Below are positions 17,602 to 25,524 of a stretch of DNA of 64,000 bases, one piece after another; the first letter of the stretch is position 1, and the number at the start of each line of letters is the position of its first letter. Source of the stretch: Kribbella caucasensis (GTDB taxonomy: Bacteria > Actinomycetota > Actinomycetes > Propionibacteriales > Kribbellaceae). The notes beneath the pieces are model-generated. The model saw only the letters and a list, made by a program, of their open reading frames with translations, made no database searches and was not told the DNA's origin. Both the position numbers and the translations under genes were made by a program. The stretch spans positions 101,511 through 165,510 of the forward strand of contig NZ_SNWQ01000005.1 in NCBI RefSeq assembly GCF_004361855.1. Reading direction: 5' to 3'.

Positions 17602-18783
17602 ATGGCAGTGAGCGGTACGTCTGAACGACCGGTGAGCGAGCGGGGGCTGACTGCGGGGGAACTCGCCGTGACCCGCCAGCTGCTGATCCACGGCCCGGCG
17701 ACCCGAGGAGACCTCGGCGACCGGCTCAACCTGTCCTACGCGTCGATGTCGCGGCTGGCGCGGGCCCTCATCGGCGGCGGCATCGCGTCCGAGGACCTCG
17801 AGTCGGCGGCCGCGATCGGCCGGCCGCGCCAGATCCTGGCGGCCGTGCCCAGCGCCCGCCACGTCGTCGGCGTCAAGCTCACCGCGGACACCGCCTTCGG
17901 CGTCGTCTGCGACATGTTCGGTGACGTCAAGGCGACCACCAAGGCAGCACTGCCGGAGCCCGGCGAAGACGGCGTGGTTCCGGTCGGTGCGACGGTGAAG
18001 GTCGTCACGCAACTGGCGAACCGGCTCGCCCGGAAGGTGCCCAGCCTGGACGGCATCGGCGTGGCTGTCGGAGGCGTAGTCGCCGACCGCTCAGTCGTGC
18101 GGGAGGGGACATTCCTCGGCTGGCGTGAGGTCGACCTCGCCGGCCAGTTGAAAGACCGCACCGGTCTCCCGGTCATCGTCACCAACGACGTCACCGCCCT
18201 GGCTCGCGAGCAACTGTGGTTCGGTGCCGGCCGCACCCACTCGACCTTCGGCGTCATCACCGTCGGCGCTGGGTTCGGCGTGGGCGTCGTCCGCGAGGGC
18301 GTCGCCATCGAGGAGCTGATCGACAACGGCCACCTGCTGGCCCACGCTCCCATCGACAGCAGCGGGCCTCGCTGCGGCATCGGCCACAGCGGGTGCGCGG
18401 CCGCCTACCTCAACCGGGAGGACCTCGAACGCAACGCCTCGGCCGCCGTCAACCGTCCGGTCACCCTGGACGACCTCGTCCGGGCCCGTGCCGTCGGGGA
18501 CGAGGTGGCCACCCGCTGGCTGGACGGCGCCGCGCGAGCACTCGGACACGTCGTCGCCTCGTTCGCCGGGGCGCTCCAGACGACCTGCATCGTGCTGGCC
18601 GGCGAGGACGTCGCCGCGTTCGCCGATTCCGCGGCCCTGCGCGAAGTGATCGCGGATCGACTCCGGCCGGGGCCGCTGGAGACGCAGCGGTGCACGCTCG
18701 ACATCGTCACCACCCCGCTGACCTTCACCGACTGGGCCCGCGGCGCCGCGGTGGCCGGCATCCAGAACGTCCTGGGCGCCTGA
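17602..18783 (+). CDS. ROK-family transcriptional regulator
   Basis: 393 aa: N-terminal winged HTH (residues about 20-65, TRGDLGDRLNLSYASMSRLARAL) followed by a ROK sugar-kinase-like domain (GIGVAVGGVVAD, TNDVTALAREQLWFGAGR, GAGFGVGVVREG). The ROK zinc motif, usually CxCGxxGCxE, is reduced here to RCGIGHSGCAAA, keeping only two cysteines, so metal binding may differ. Divergent from the sugar ABC operon, which it most likely controls in response to the imported sugar or its phosphate. Confidence 0.88.
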   Translation: MAVSGTSERPVSERGLTAGELAVTRQLLIHGPATRGDLGDRLNLSYASMSRLARALIGGGIASEDLESAAAIGRPRQILAAVPSARHVVGVKLTADTAFGVVCDMFGDVKATTKAALPEPGEDGVVPVGATVKVVTQLANRLARKVPSLDGIGVAVGGVVADRSVVREGTFLGWREVDLAGQLKDRTGLPVIVTNDVTALAREQLWFGAGRTHSTFGVITVGAGFGVGVVREGVAIEELIDNGHLLAHAPIDSSGPRCGIGHSGCAAAYLNREDLERNASAAVNRPVTLDDLVRARAVGDEVATRWLDGAARALGHVVASFAGALQTTCIVLAGEDVAAFADSAALREVIADRLRPGPLETQRCTLDIVTTPLTFTDWARGAAVAGIQNVLGA

Positions 18784-18812
18784 CCCGAGGCCGCGCACTC
18801 GTAGTACAAGAA

Positions 18813-18850
18813 CCCGGGCACGGGCGTTTGGGGGAACGTCCGTGCCCGGG
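18813..18850. terminator. Bidirectional hairpin terminator
   Basis: Perfect 11-bp arms CCCGGGCACGG (18813-18823) and complement (18840-18850) with an inner CGTT/AACG pairing, between the ends of the convergent ROK gene and the ATP-grasp operon. Confidence 0.8.
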
Positions 18851-18919
18851 GCAGGGGTCGTGCGGGCGGTTCAGCGGATGATCTGGGGGATCGGAAAGCT
18901 GAGCTGAGCGCCGCCCGGA

Positions 18920-20158
18920 TCAGGGTTCGTCGATGACGATCGCCGCCTCCATCTCCAGGACTCGCCGGTAGTCGTCGTCGAGGGTCTGGGCATCGCTGTG
19001 GATCAGGATCACCCAGGCCAGGCAGGTGAACAGGTCGACCGTCTCGGGGACGATCGCGTCCTCTTCGTGCAGGATCTTCATCCAGTGGAACGACTTCAGT
19101 TCCTCGATCCCGTCGAAGACCTCGCGGCTGCGGAAGTAGCCGTCCCGGTAGGCGGAGATGAAGATGCCGCGCAGGTGCTGGACCAGGTCGAAGCTGTCCC
19201 GCACCTCACCGCGGACCCGGTGCGCGACGGTCCGCTTGATGTGGTTGTCGCCGGTGGCCAGCTCGCTGACCATCTGGTGACCACCACCGGCCGGCCGGGC
19301 CGCGACCTCGATCAGCCGGGGGCCGGCCGCGGTCAGCATCACCTCGGCATGTCCGCAGCCGATCCGGATCCCGACCGCGTCGAGTACCTGCTGGGTGTAC
19401 GGCCAGATCGCCAGTACTTCGGGGTCGTCGGCCGCGAGGAAGTCGATCCGGTGGTAGATCCCGATCTTGTCGCCACGACTGATCTTGGTGTACCGGCACA
19501 CGTCGACGAGCGAGTGCTTTCCGTCGACCGTGTAGCTGTCGACCAGGTACTCCGTACCCTCGGCGTACTCCTGGATCAGTACCGCGTCGTTGACCAGGCC
19601 CATCTTGTTGGTCCGGCCGAGCACCCGGTCGAACCGCTCCCGCCAGTCGCCGTCCTCGAAGACGACGTACACCTCGTCACCGGCGGCACTCTTCGGCGGC
19701 TTGATCACCAGCCGCCGGCCGAGCAGGTCGTTCTCCTTCAGCCAGTTCTCGGCCTCGACCGGATCGGCGGTCTTGAGCTGCCGTAGCCGGGGGACACCCG
19801 CAGCTCGCAACGCCTCGGCCATCTGCCACTTGTCCCGCCGGGCCGCCGCGAGCTCGGGCACGTTGCCGGTACCGGGCACGAGGATCTCGATCAGCTGATC
19901 ACACAGCTCGGTCCCGCTCTCGGCGCCCGGGATCAGGTACTCCGGGTCGTACTGCCGTAGTTCTTCTGCCAAGGAATGAACGTCCCCGGTGAAGTAGTGG
20001 ATGTGCTCGAAGACCTCCGGGTGCCAGCTCCCGGTGAACGCGGGCGGCGGCTCGAGCCCACTCAGTACGGCGACGGGAATCTGTCCTGCTTCTGTGAAGG
20101 CGGCAGGGTATTCCTGCCCAGTGGACAACGGGTCCACGATGATTGTGTATTTCGACAT
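18920..20158 (-). CDS. ATP-grasp ligase (second, operon-terminal)
   Basis: 412-aa ATP-grasp enzyme, expected to activate a carboxylate as acyl phosphate and join it to an amine. An N-terminal pre-ATP-grasp domain is followed by RRLVIKPPKSAAGDEVYVV, VLIQEYAEGTEYLVDSYTVD and HAEVMLTAAGPRLIEVAARPAGGG. The usual E-x-N metal motif reads EVAARPAGG, a variant seen in several biosynthetic ATP-grasps. ATG with AGGAGG upstream, 9 nt after the MFS gene. Last gene of the seven-gene putative hydrazine operon; likely makes an amide or peptide bond in the product. Substrates unknown. Confidence 0.85.
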   Translation of the reverse strand: MSKYTIIVDPLSTGQEYPAAFTEAGQIPVAVLSGLEPPPAFTGSWHPEVFEHIHYFTGDVHSLAEELRQYDPEYLIPGAESGTELCDQLIEILVPGTGNVPELAAARRDKWQMAEALRAAGVPRLRQLKTADPVEAENWLKENDLLGRRLVIKPPKSAAGDEVYVVFEDGDWRERFDRVLGRTNKMGLVNDAVLIQEYAEGTEYLVDSYTVDGKHSLVDVCRYTKISRGDKIGIYHRIDFLAADDPEVLAIWPYTQQVLDAVGIRIGCGHAEVMLTAAGPRLIEVAARPAGGGHQMVSELATGDNHIKRTVAHRVRGEVRDSFDLVQHLRGIFISAYRDGYFRSREVFDGIEELKSFHWMKILHEEDAIVPETVDLFTCLAWVILIHSDAQTLDDDYRRVLEMEAAIVIDEP

Positions 20159-20167
20159 TGCGTCCTC

Positions 20168-21448
20168 CTACGAGCTTTCGCTCGGCAACGGCTCGGCGGC
20201 CGGGGTGATGTCCACTGCTGGTTCTTCCGTCTGGGCGCCGCTCGACATCCCGAAGTACGCGAGCACGATCCCGACCGCGCCGGCCAGGCCGCACCACACC
20301 CACACCTGGGTGCCGGCCGAGTTCCACAGCCACACCCCGAGGAACGGCCCGAGCGCGGAGCCGAGACCGAACATGGCGTGCGCCGACCCGACGTACCGAC
20401 CGAGCAGTTGCGGCGGCGCGGCCATCCCCGGGTAGGCGAACATGGTCGGGCCGCCGATGATCTCGGCCAGCGTCCACAGCAGGGTGCCGATCACGAAGAT
20501 CGCCACTCCGCCCGGCAGTGCGTAGAACGCGAGCCCACCGCCGAGCAGCACGAACCCGATCATCGCGACCATCCGGGCCGGCCAGTGCTGCACCACCTTG
20601 GTCACCAGCAACTCGCAGGTGATCACGATGAAGCCGTTCAGCGCGACCACGGCGCTGAACCACCAAGTGGACAACCCATCCGACTTCATGTGCAGCGGCA
20701 GCACGGCCAGGTACTGCATGTAGATCGCCGCGTTGATGAACATGCAGAGCAGGAACAGCACGTACTTGTAGTCCCGCAGTACGGCGACATAACCGGCGCC
20801 GCCGGTCGCCGGCTCCTCGGTGACCGCTGTCTGGACGTCCTGAACCGGGGCCGGACGACGCTGCGGCAGCGCCACGATCGCGACCGCCGCGTAGGCGAGT
20901 GCCGCCAGGGCTTCGCCGATGAACAGCAGGTTCCACGAGACGGCGACCAGGGCGGCGCCGATCAACGGGGCCGCGGTGGTGCCGAGGTTCATCGCCAGCC
21001 GGTAGACCGCGAAGATCATCACCTGGCGGTTCTTCGGTGTCAGCTCGGTCAGCAGTGCCGCCGAGGCCGGCCGGTAGAACTGCCCGACCGCACCGGCCAG
21101 CGCGACGACGACCACGACCGCCCCGTAGCTCGGCACGTAAGCGATCGCGAGCACGAACGCCGCCATACCGAACATGCTGATCATCACCGCGGCGCGCGGT
21201 CCGACCCTGTCCGACAGCGAACCGCCGATGATCAGACCGACGACCGAGCCGGCGCCGTAGATGCCGAGCGCGGTGCCCGCCTGGACGTCGGTGAATCCCT
21301 TCGAGGTGGTCAGGAAGAGCACCAGGAAGACTTGCAGGAACCAGCCGAGCTTGTTCACGAAGACGCCGACCAGCAGCGCCTTCACCGGTAGCGGGGCTTC
21401 CCTGATGGTCGCCCAGATGCCGGTGCCTTCTTCGGTGGTGGCGGTCAT
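20168..21448 (-). CDS. MFS transporter, probable product exporter
   Basis: 426-aa major facilitator protein with about 12 membrane spans. Loop motif GGSLSDRVGPRAAVMIS between spans 2 and 3; FYRPASAALLTELTPKNRQ resembles drug-exporter-type MFS proteins. The ATG at 21448 overlaps the stop of the upstream ATP-grasp gene (ATGA); an open frame further upstream is not MFS-like. Sandwiched between two ATP-grasp genes, so export of, and self-resistance to, the operon's product is the natural inference. Confidence 0.9.
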   Translation of the reverse strand: MTATTEEGTGIWATIREAPLPVKALLVGVFVNKLGWFLQVFLVLFLTTSKGFTDVQAGTALGIYGAGSVVGLIIGGSLSDRVGPRAAVMISMFGMAAFVLAIAYVPSYGAVVVVVALAGAVGQFYRPASAALLTELTPKNRQVMIFAVYRLAMNLGTTAAPLIGAALVAVSWNLLFIGEALAALAYAAVAIVALPQRRPAPVQDVQTAVTEEPATGGAGYVAVLRDYKYVLFLLCMFINAAIYMQYLAVLPLHMKSDGLSTWWFSAVVALNGFIVITCELLVTKVVQHWPARMVAMIGFVLLGGGLAFYALPGGVAIFVIGTLLWTLAEIIGGPTMFAYPGMAAPPQLLGRYVGSAHAMFGLGSALGPFLGVWLWNSAGTQVWVWCGLAGAVGIVLAYFGMSSGAQTEEPAVDITPAAEPLPSESS

Positions 21449-22743
21449 TGCCCGGCCTCCTCCGGCTCCTTCTCGTCCGTGGCGGGCAGCTTCACTGCAC
21501 CGGACCAGTGCAGCGCCTTCTCGGCGGCGTCGAGTCCGGCGCGGCACTCGTCGACCGAGCCGGCGACCACGGTCGCGTACGCGATCCGGCCCCACAGCGT
21601 GCCGGCCGGCGGGGGACTGGTGGTCTGCCCGGCCGTCATCAGCGGGACCAGTTGGTCGATCGTCTCCGGTAGCCCGGTCCGGTCGAACTCGACCGACTCC
21701 AGCACCGTGTCGTTCTCGTCGACGTAGAAGAACCGGACTCCGCCGACCAGCGTGCGGTCCGGCGTGACGTCCGGCTTCCGCCCGCACGCGACCGCCGCGG
21801 CCGCGAGACCGGGGTCGGCGCCGGTCGCCTTGAGGCCGAGGTACGGGATCATGTCACCGCCGATGCGGGCGTTGATCTCGATCAGCTTCGGGCCGTCGGC
21901 CGTCATCATGATCTCGGTGTGCGTGACGCCGTCGGTGAACGCGATCGCCTGGTGCGCTTCCACGAGCACCCGGATCAGTTGTTCATCGGCCAGCAACGGA
22001 TCGGCCGCGTCGACGAAGTGGCCGACCTCCTCGGCGTACGGCGGGTAGCCGATCTCCTTGCGGGCCAGGCAGAACGGTGTCACCTCGCCTTGGTAGACGG
22101 CCGAGTCGATGCTGATCTCGTAGCCGTCGGCGAACTCCTCGACCAGCACCTTGACGTCGTAGTGCGGCGCCTCGGGCACGGTCGTGTCGTGGGCGAAAGC
22201 CCAGTTGTCCTTCAACTCCTCGGCCGAGTTCACCTTCACCACCCCGAGGCTCGCGGCCAGCGCGCGCGGCTTGAGGATCACCGGGTAACCGAGCTTGTCG
22301 GCCGTCACGAGCGCCTCGTCCACGGTGTCCACGAGTACGGACTCCGGCTGCGGAACCCCGTGCTCGGCGAGCGCCGTACGGGTGAGGTGTTTGTCGCGGC
22401 AGCGGTTCACCATCGCGACGTCGCCGCCCGGCAGGCCGAGGGCCTGGGCCACGTGAGCCGTCTGCAGGATGCGGGCCTCGTCCCAGCAGAGCACACCGTC
22501 GATCGGCTGCTCGTCGTGCAACTTGCGCGCCGCCTCGACCAGTACGTCGGCGTCGAGCGTGGTCTCCAGTACCGTCCACGCCTCGATGTAGTCCTTCTCC
22601 CACGTCGGTTCCGTGTGCAGGAACATGTGGATCCGGTACTGCGGGGCGATCGAGCGCAGGATGTACTCCCGGAACAGCCGCATCCCGGTGGCCACGACCA
22701 GCAGGTGCGGCCGTTCGGTTGTCTCGTTCATCACGGCGTTCAT
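21445..22743 (-). CDS. ATP-grasp ligase (first)
   Basis: 432-aa carboxylate-amine ligase of the ATP-grasp superfamily. N-terminal Rossmann-like domain (PHLLVVATGMRLFREYILRS), then PVILKPRALAASLGVVKV, VLVEEFADGYEISIDSAVY and the metal-binding HTEIMMTADGPKLIEINARIGG with the canonical E-x-N. The stop of the preceding small gene abuts this start and its own stop overlaps the MFS start, so it is tightly coupled. Dipeptide-ligase-type chemistry on an amino-acid or hydrazino-acid substrate is inferred. Confidence 0.86.
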   Translation of the reverse strand: MNAVMNETTERPHLLVVATGMRLFREYILRSIAPQYRIHMFLHTEPTWEKDYIEAWTVLETTLDADVLVEAARKLHDEQPIDGVLCWDEARILQTAHVAQALGLPGGDVAMVNRCRDKHLTRTALAEHGVPQPESVLVDTVDEALVTADKLGYPVILKPRALAASLGVVKVNSAEELKDNWAFAHDTTVPEAPHYDVKVLVEEFADGYEISIDSAVYQGEVTPFCLARKEIGYPPYAEEVGHFVDAADPLLADEQLIRVLVEAHQAIAFTDGVTHTEIMMTADGPKLIEINARIGGDMIPYLGLKATGADPGLAAAAVACGRKPDVTPDRTLVGGVRFFYVDENDTVLESVEFDRTGLPETIDQLVPLMTAGQTTSPPPAGTLWGRIAYATVVAGSVDECRAGLDAAEKALHWSGAVKLPATDEKEPEEAGQ

Positions 22744-23121
22744 CTAGGCCTCCCTGGGGTCGGGGATCTGCTGGATGTAGCTGATCCCGGTGGTGCCGTC
22801 GCTGCGGCGGAAGTGGTCGGCGATCCGGATGTTGCCCCGGGCATCGAACTCGGGGACGCTCAGGCATTCGCCGCTGACCAGGTCGCCGGCCGCCGTGAGC
22901 AGGCAGTAGACGGCCCGGATGGATCCGTCCGGCTGCAGGTAGCCGACCAGCCGGCCGCTGCGCAGGGTGCCGCCGGCGTAGAACTCGGCCCAGACCAGGT
23001 CGTCCTGCCGGTGGTACTGCCCGTACGGCGCGCCTGCGGCGGGGTCGTCGACCACGAGTTGGAACCAGAGCCCGTCGACATCAGGAGCGACGGGTTCTCC
23101 GATGGCAGCGGCGCTCACCAC
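22744..23121 (-). CDS. Small beta-rich protein of the 'n-acetylglutamate synthase' annotated family
   Basis: 125 aa. The pattern GQYHRQDDLVWAEFYAGGTL, RSGRLVGYLQPDGSIRAVY, GDLVSGECLSVPEF and IRIADHFRRSDG matches a family of about 110-aa proteins often labelled n-acetylglutamate synthase without evidence. They look like small beta-sheet or lipocalin-like folds. GTG start at 23121 or 23118, the latter giving a GTGA overlap with the flavoprotein stop. Its invariant place inside the operon suggests a role in the pathway, such as binding or shielding an intermediate, but function is unknown. Confidence 0.7.
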   Translation of the reverse strand: MVSAAAIGEPVAPDVDGLWFQLVVDDPAAGAPYGQYHRQDDLVWAEFYAGGTLRSGRLVGYLQPDGSIRAVYCLLTAAGDLVSGECLSVPEFDARGNIRIADHFRRSDGTTGISYIQQIPDPREA

Positions 23122-25520
23122 TGCACCGCACAGAGGTCGTCGTTGATCGGGTAGATCTCCCGGTCGAACATGGAGTTCAGCACCATCGCGGCCCGGACCG
23201 GCAGCTGGGTGAGCCCGGCGTTGGTCAGGCCGTGGCTGTACCGGCTGGCGTTGAACGAGTAGATCCGGTGCCCGTTCATCCCCTTCCAGCGAACCGAGTA
23301 GTCGGGCTCGACCAGCATGTCGCCGTCATCGTCGTAGTCGATCCGCTCCCGCAGGTCGTCGTCGAACGGCGCCTGCACGTGCTCGCGCCCGGTCGCCACC
23401 ACGACATGCCGTACGTCGTACTCCTCCGGCGCCTGGGTAGTCGTGCAGCGCAGCCGCAACAGGCCGTCCGGCAACGCTTCTGACGACGTGACGTCGCGAC
23501 CCGGCAGCAGGGTGACGGGGAACCGGCCCAGTTCGAACAGGCCGTCGTAGTTGCCCTGGTAGAGCGCCCGGAGTCCACCGGGAGTGATGGCGTCACCGCT
23601 GTAGCGCGCGTCGACGATCATCTCGCGCCGCTTGCCGCGGTTCAGGCCCTGCAGGTACTCGATGTGCGACGGCCGGTAGAGGTCGTTCGCCATCGGGGAG
23701 TCGTCGATACTGCGGAACCACTGGTTCCGGCCGAGCCAGCGGATGTCGGTGAACCCGGTGCCGAGCAGTCGCAGTACGCACTCCAGGCCGGTCTGGCCGC
23801 CGCCGATGACGGCGATCGGGTCCGCTTTGGACGCCTCCATCCCCGGCAGCCGGGAGCCGAGCTCGTCCGCGATGAACGCACTCGTAGGCGGCAGACCACG
23901 CAGGTACTCCGGCCATACCGGCCTGGTGCCGAGTCCGAGCACCAGGTGCTCCGAGACGGCCGCCGGCTCGCCGTCGACGGAGATCTCGAACCCGTGCTCG
24001 GTGATCGAGATCGAGTCGACCCGGGAATCGAACCGGACCACGCCGAGCCGTTCGGTGGCCCAGGCCAGGTAGCGCTCGTACTCGATCCGTGGCAGTGCGT
24101 CGAACTGGGAGTTGATCAGCGCGTAGAGCCGCCCGGAGGTGACCAGGTAGTTGAGGAACGTCAGCTCGTGCCGCGGATCGACCAGCGACACCAGGTCCTT
24201 CATCCAGCCCGTCTGCATCCGAACCCCGGGGTACAGCAGTGGCGTGTGCCAGCCGCTGCCCGGGCGGGAGTCGAACAGGGCGAGCTTCTCGGTGGTGACG
24301 TTCTTGTACAGGGCGGCCAGGGACAGGTTCGACGGACCCGCCCCGATCCCGATCGTGTGGTACCGGGTCAGGCTGCTGGTAGTGCGTTCCGTGGTGGGTT
24401 CGATGCCGGGTTCCATGATGGTCATCCGCTTGTTCTCCGTCCGCGAAGTGGTGGTGCGCGTGTCCCCACCGGTGACGAGCGGCCCGAGCAGGTCGCTCGC
24501 TGCCGTCCGGCTCGCGGCCAGCGCGGTTTTCACGCTGCCGCCGGACCCACCGGTGAAAGTGAAGAGCCGATGTGTGCTGCCGAGCACCGACCAGAGGGTC
24601 AGTACCGGCGGATCGGCATAACAGTCGGCGTTGTTGACCGTGTGCGCGGTCTCCAGCAGCCGTAGGTGTGGCAGTCGCTCGCCGGCGATCCGGACGGCCC
24701 TGGCCGCCAGATCGTCGACCGGCTCGCTGCTGCCGGGTGGGACGGACCAGCTGTGGCTGTCGACTCCCAGCAGCAGACCGCCGTCTGCCGTCGGGCGCCC
24801 GTACAGGTCACTGGTCTCGTCGACGAACATGGTCGGCAGGGCGCCGGCCACTTTGTACACGGCGACCTGGATCGCCTTGGTCCGGTACGGCTCGGCAGGC
24901 AACGAGTTGCCGGCGAGCAGTCCGGGTGTCCACGGACCGGCGGCCACCACGACCACGTCGTACCGGGTGCTGTCGCCGGGGAGGCGGCAGCTGACCGATC
25001 CGTCGGGGTGGGGGACCAGCCCGAGCACAGGGCCGGTGACGACCCTGCTGTTGTGGCCACAGGCAAGCTGGTCCATCACCAGTGCCCGCAGCTGATCAGG
25101 CCGGATGAACCCGGCCCGCTTCTCCAGGACGCCGACCGTCCCGTCGGGGAGTCCGTGCCAGCCGAGGCTGCGCAGCGTGCTCCCATCGACGAGCTCGGTG
25201 GAGCCGGGGTGCATGTGCTCCACCTCGGCAACGGCGTCCGCCAGCCCTGCCCAGGGCGCCATCAAATAGGTCGAGCCGGTCTCGGTATAGCCGGCCTGAT
25301 CCAGTAGGGCAGGAGTCTCGAACAGTTCCGCCAGGCTCTCGATCGCGAGCCGGCGTTGCTCCGGGTGGCTCTCGAAGCCACGCACCCCACCACCGGAGGC
25401 GGCGGTGGCGTCGGTGCCGGGCAGCCCGGTCACCAGGTCCACCGACACGGCCGGATAGCCGCTCAGTCGCCAGGCCAGCAGCGTGCCGGCGATGCCGGCC
25501 CCGATCACGCAGACTCGCAT
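23115..25520 (-). CDS. Fused FAD amino-acid oxidase (DAO family) / L-lysine N6-hydroxylase
   Basis: 801-aa double flavoprotein. Residues 1-345 are a DAO-family oxidase (CVIGAGIAGTLLAWRLS, VVVAAGPWTPGLLAG, GRPTADGGLLLG). Residues about 386-801 are a lysine/ornithine N-hydroxylase: FAD motif IGIGAGPSNLSLAAL, RMQTGWMKDLVSLVDPR, FLNYL, NADPH motif IAVIGGGQTGLE, FNASRYSHGLTNAG. The 40-residue linker is Thr-rich and includes Met366 with a GGAG site 9 nt upstream, as if the old start of a separate hydroxylase survived the fusion. The two halves correspond to Spb39 and Spb38 of the hydrazinoacetic-acid pathway: N6-hydroxylation of lysine, and later oxidative release of hydrazinoacetate. Confidence 0.88.
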   Translation of the reverse strand: MRVCVIGAGIAGTLLAWRLSGYPAVSVDLVTGLPGTDATAASGGGVRGFESHPEQRRLAIESLAELFETPALLDQAGYTETGSTYLMAPWAGLADAVAEVEHMHPGSTELVDGSTLRSLGWHGLPDGTVGVLEKRAGFIRPDQLRALVMDQLACGHNSRVVTGPVLGLVPHPDGSVSCRLPGDSTRYDVVVVAAGPWTPGLLAGNSLPAEPYRTKAIQVAVYKVAGALPTMFVDETSDLYGRPTADGGLLLGVDSHSWSVPPGSSEPVDDLAARAVRIAGERLPHLRLLETAHTVNNADCYADPPVLTLWSVLGSTHRLFTFTGGSGGSVKTALAASRTAASDLLGPLVTGGDTRTTTSRTENKRMTIMEPGIEPTTERTTSSLTRYHTIGIGAGPSNLSLAALYKNVTTEKLALFDSRPGSGWHTPLLYPGVRMQTGWMKDLVSLVDPRHELTFLNYLVTSGRLYALINSQFDALPRIEYERYLAWATERLGVVRFDSRVDSISITEHGFEISVDGEPAAVSEHLVLGLGTRPVWPEYLRGLPPTSAFIADELGSRLPGMEASKADPIAVIGGGQTGLECVLRLLGTGFTDIRWLGRNQWFRSIDDSPMANDLYRPSHIEYLQGLNRGKRREMIVDARYSGDAITPGGLRALYQGNYDGLFELGRFPVTLLPGRDVTSSEALPDGLLRLRCTTTQAPEEYDVRHVVVATGREHVQAPFDDDLRERIDYDDDGDMLVEPDYSVRWKGMNGHRIYSFNASRYSHGLTNAGLTQLPVRAAMVLNSMFDREIYPINDDLCAVQW

Positions 25521-25524
25521 GGCT

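Noticed and set aside
23115..24425. Hydroxamate siderophore biosynthesis
   Set aside because: The N-hydroxylase half alone would allow it, but there is no IucA/IucC-like synthetase, NRPS, acyltransferase or ferric uptake system; the cupin/MetRS/DAO set points to N-N chemistry.
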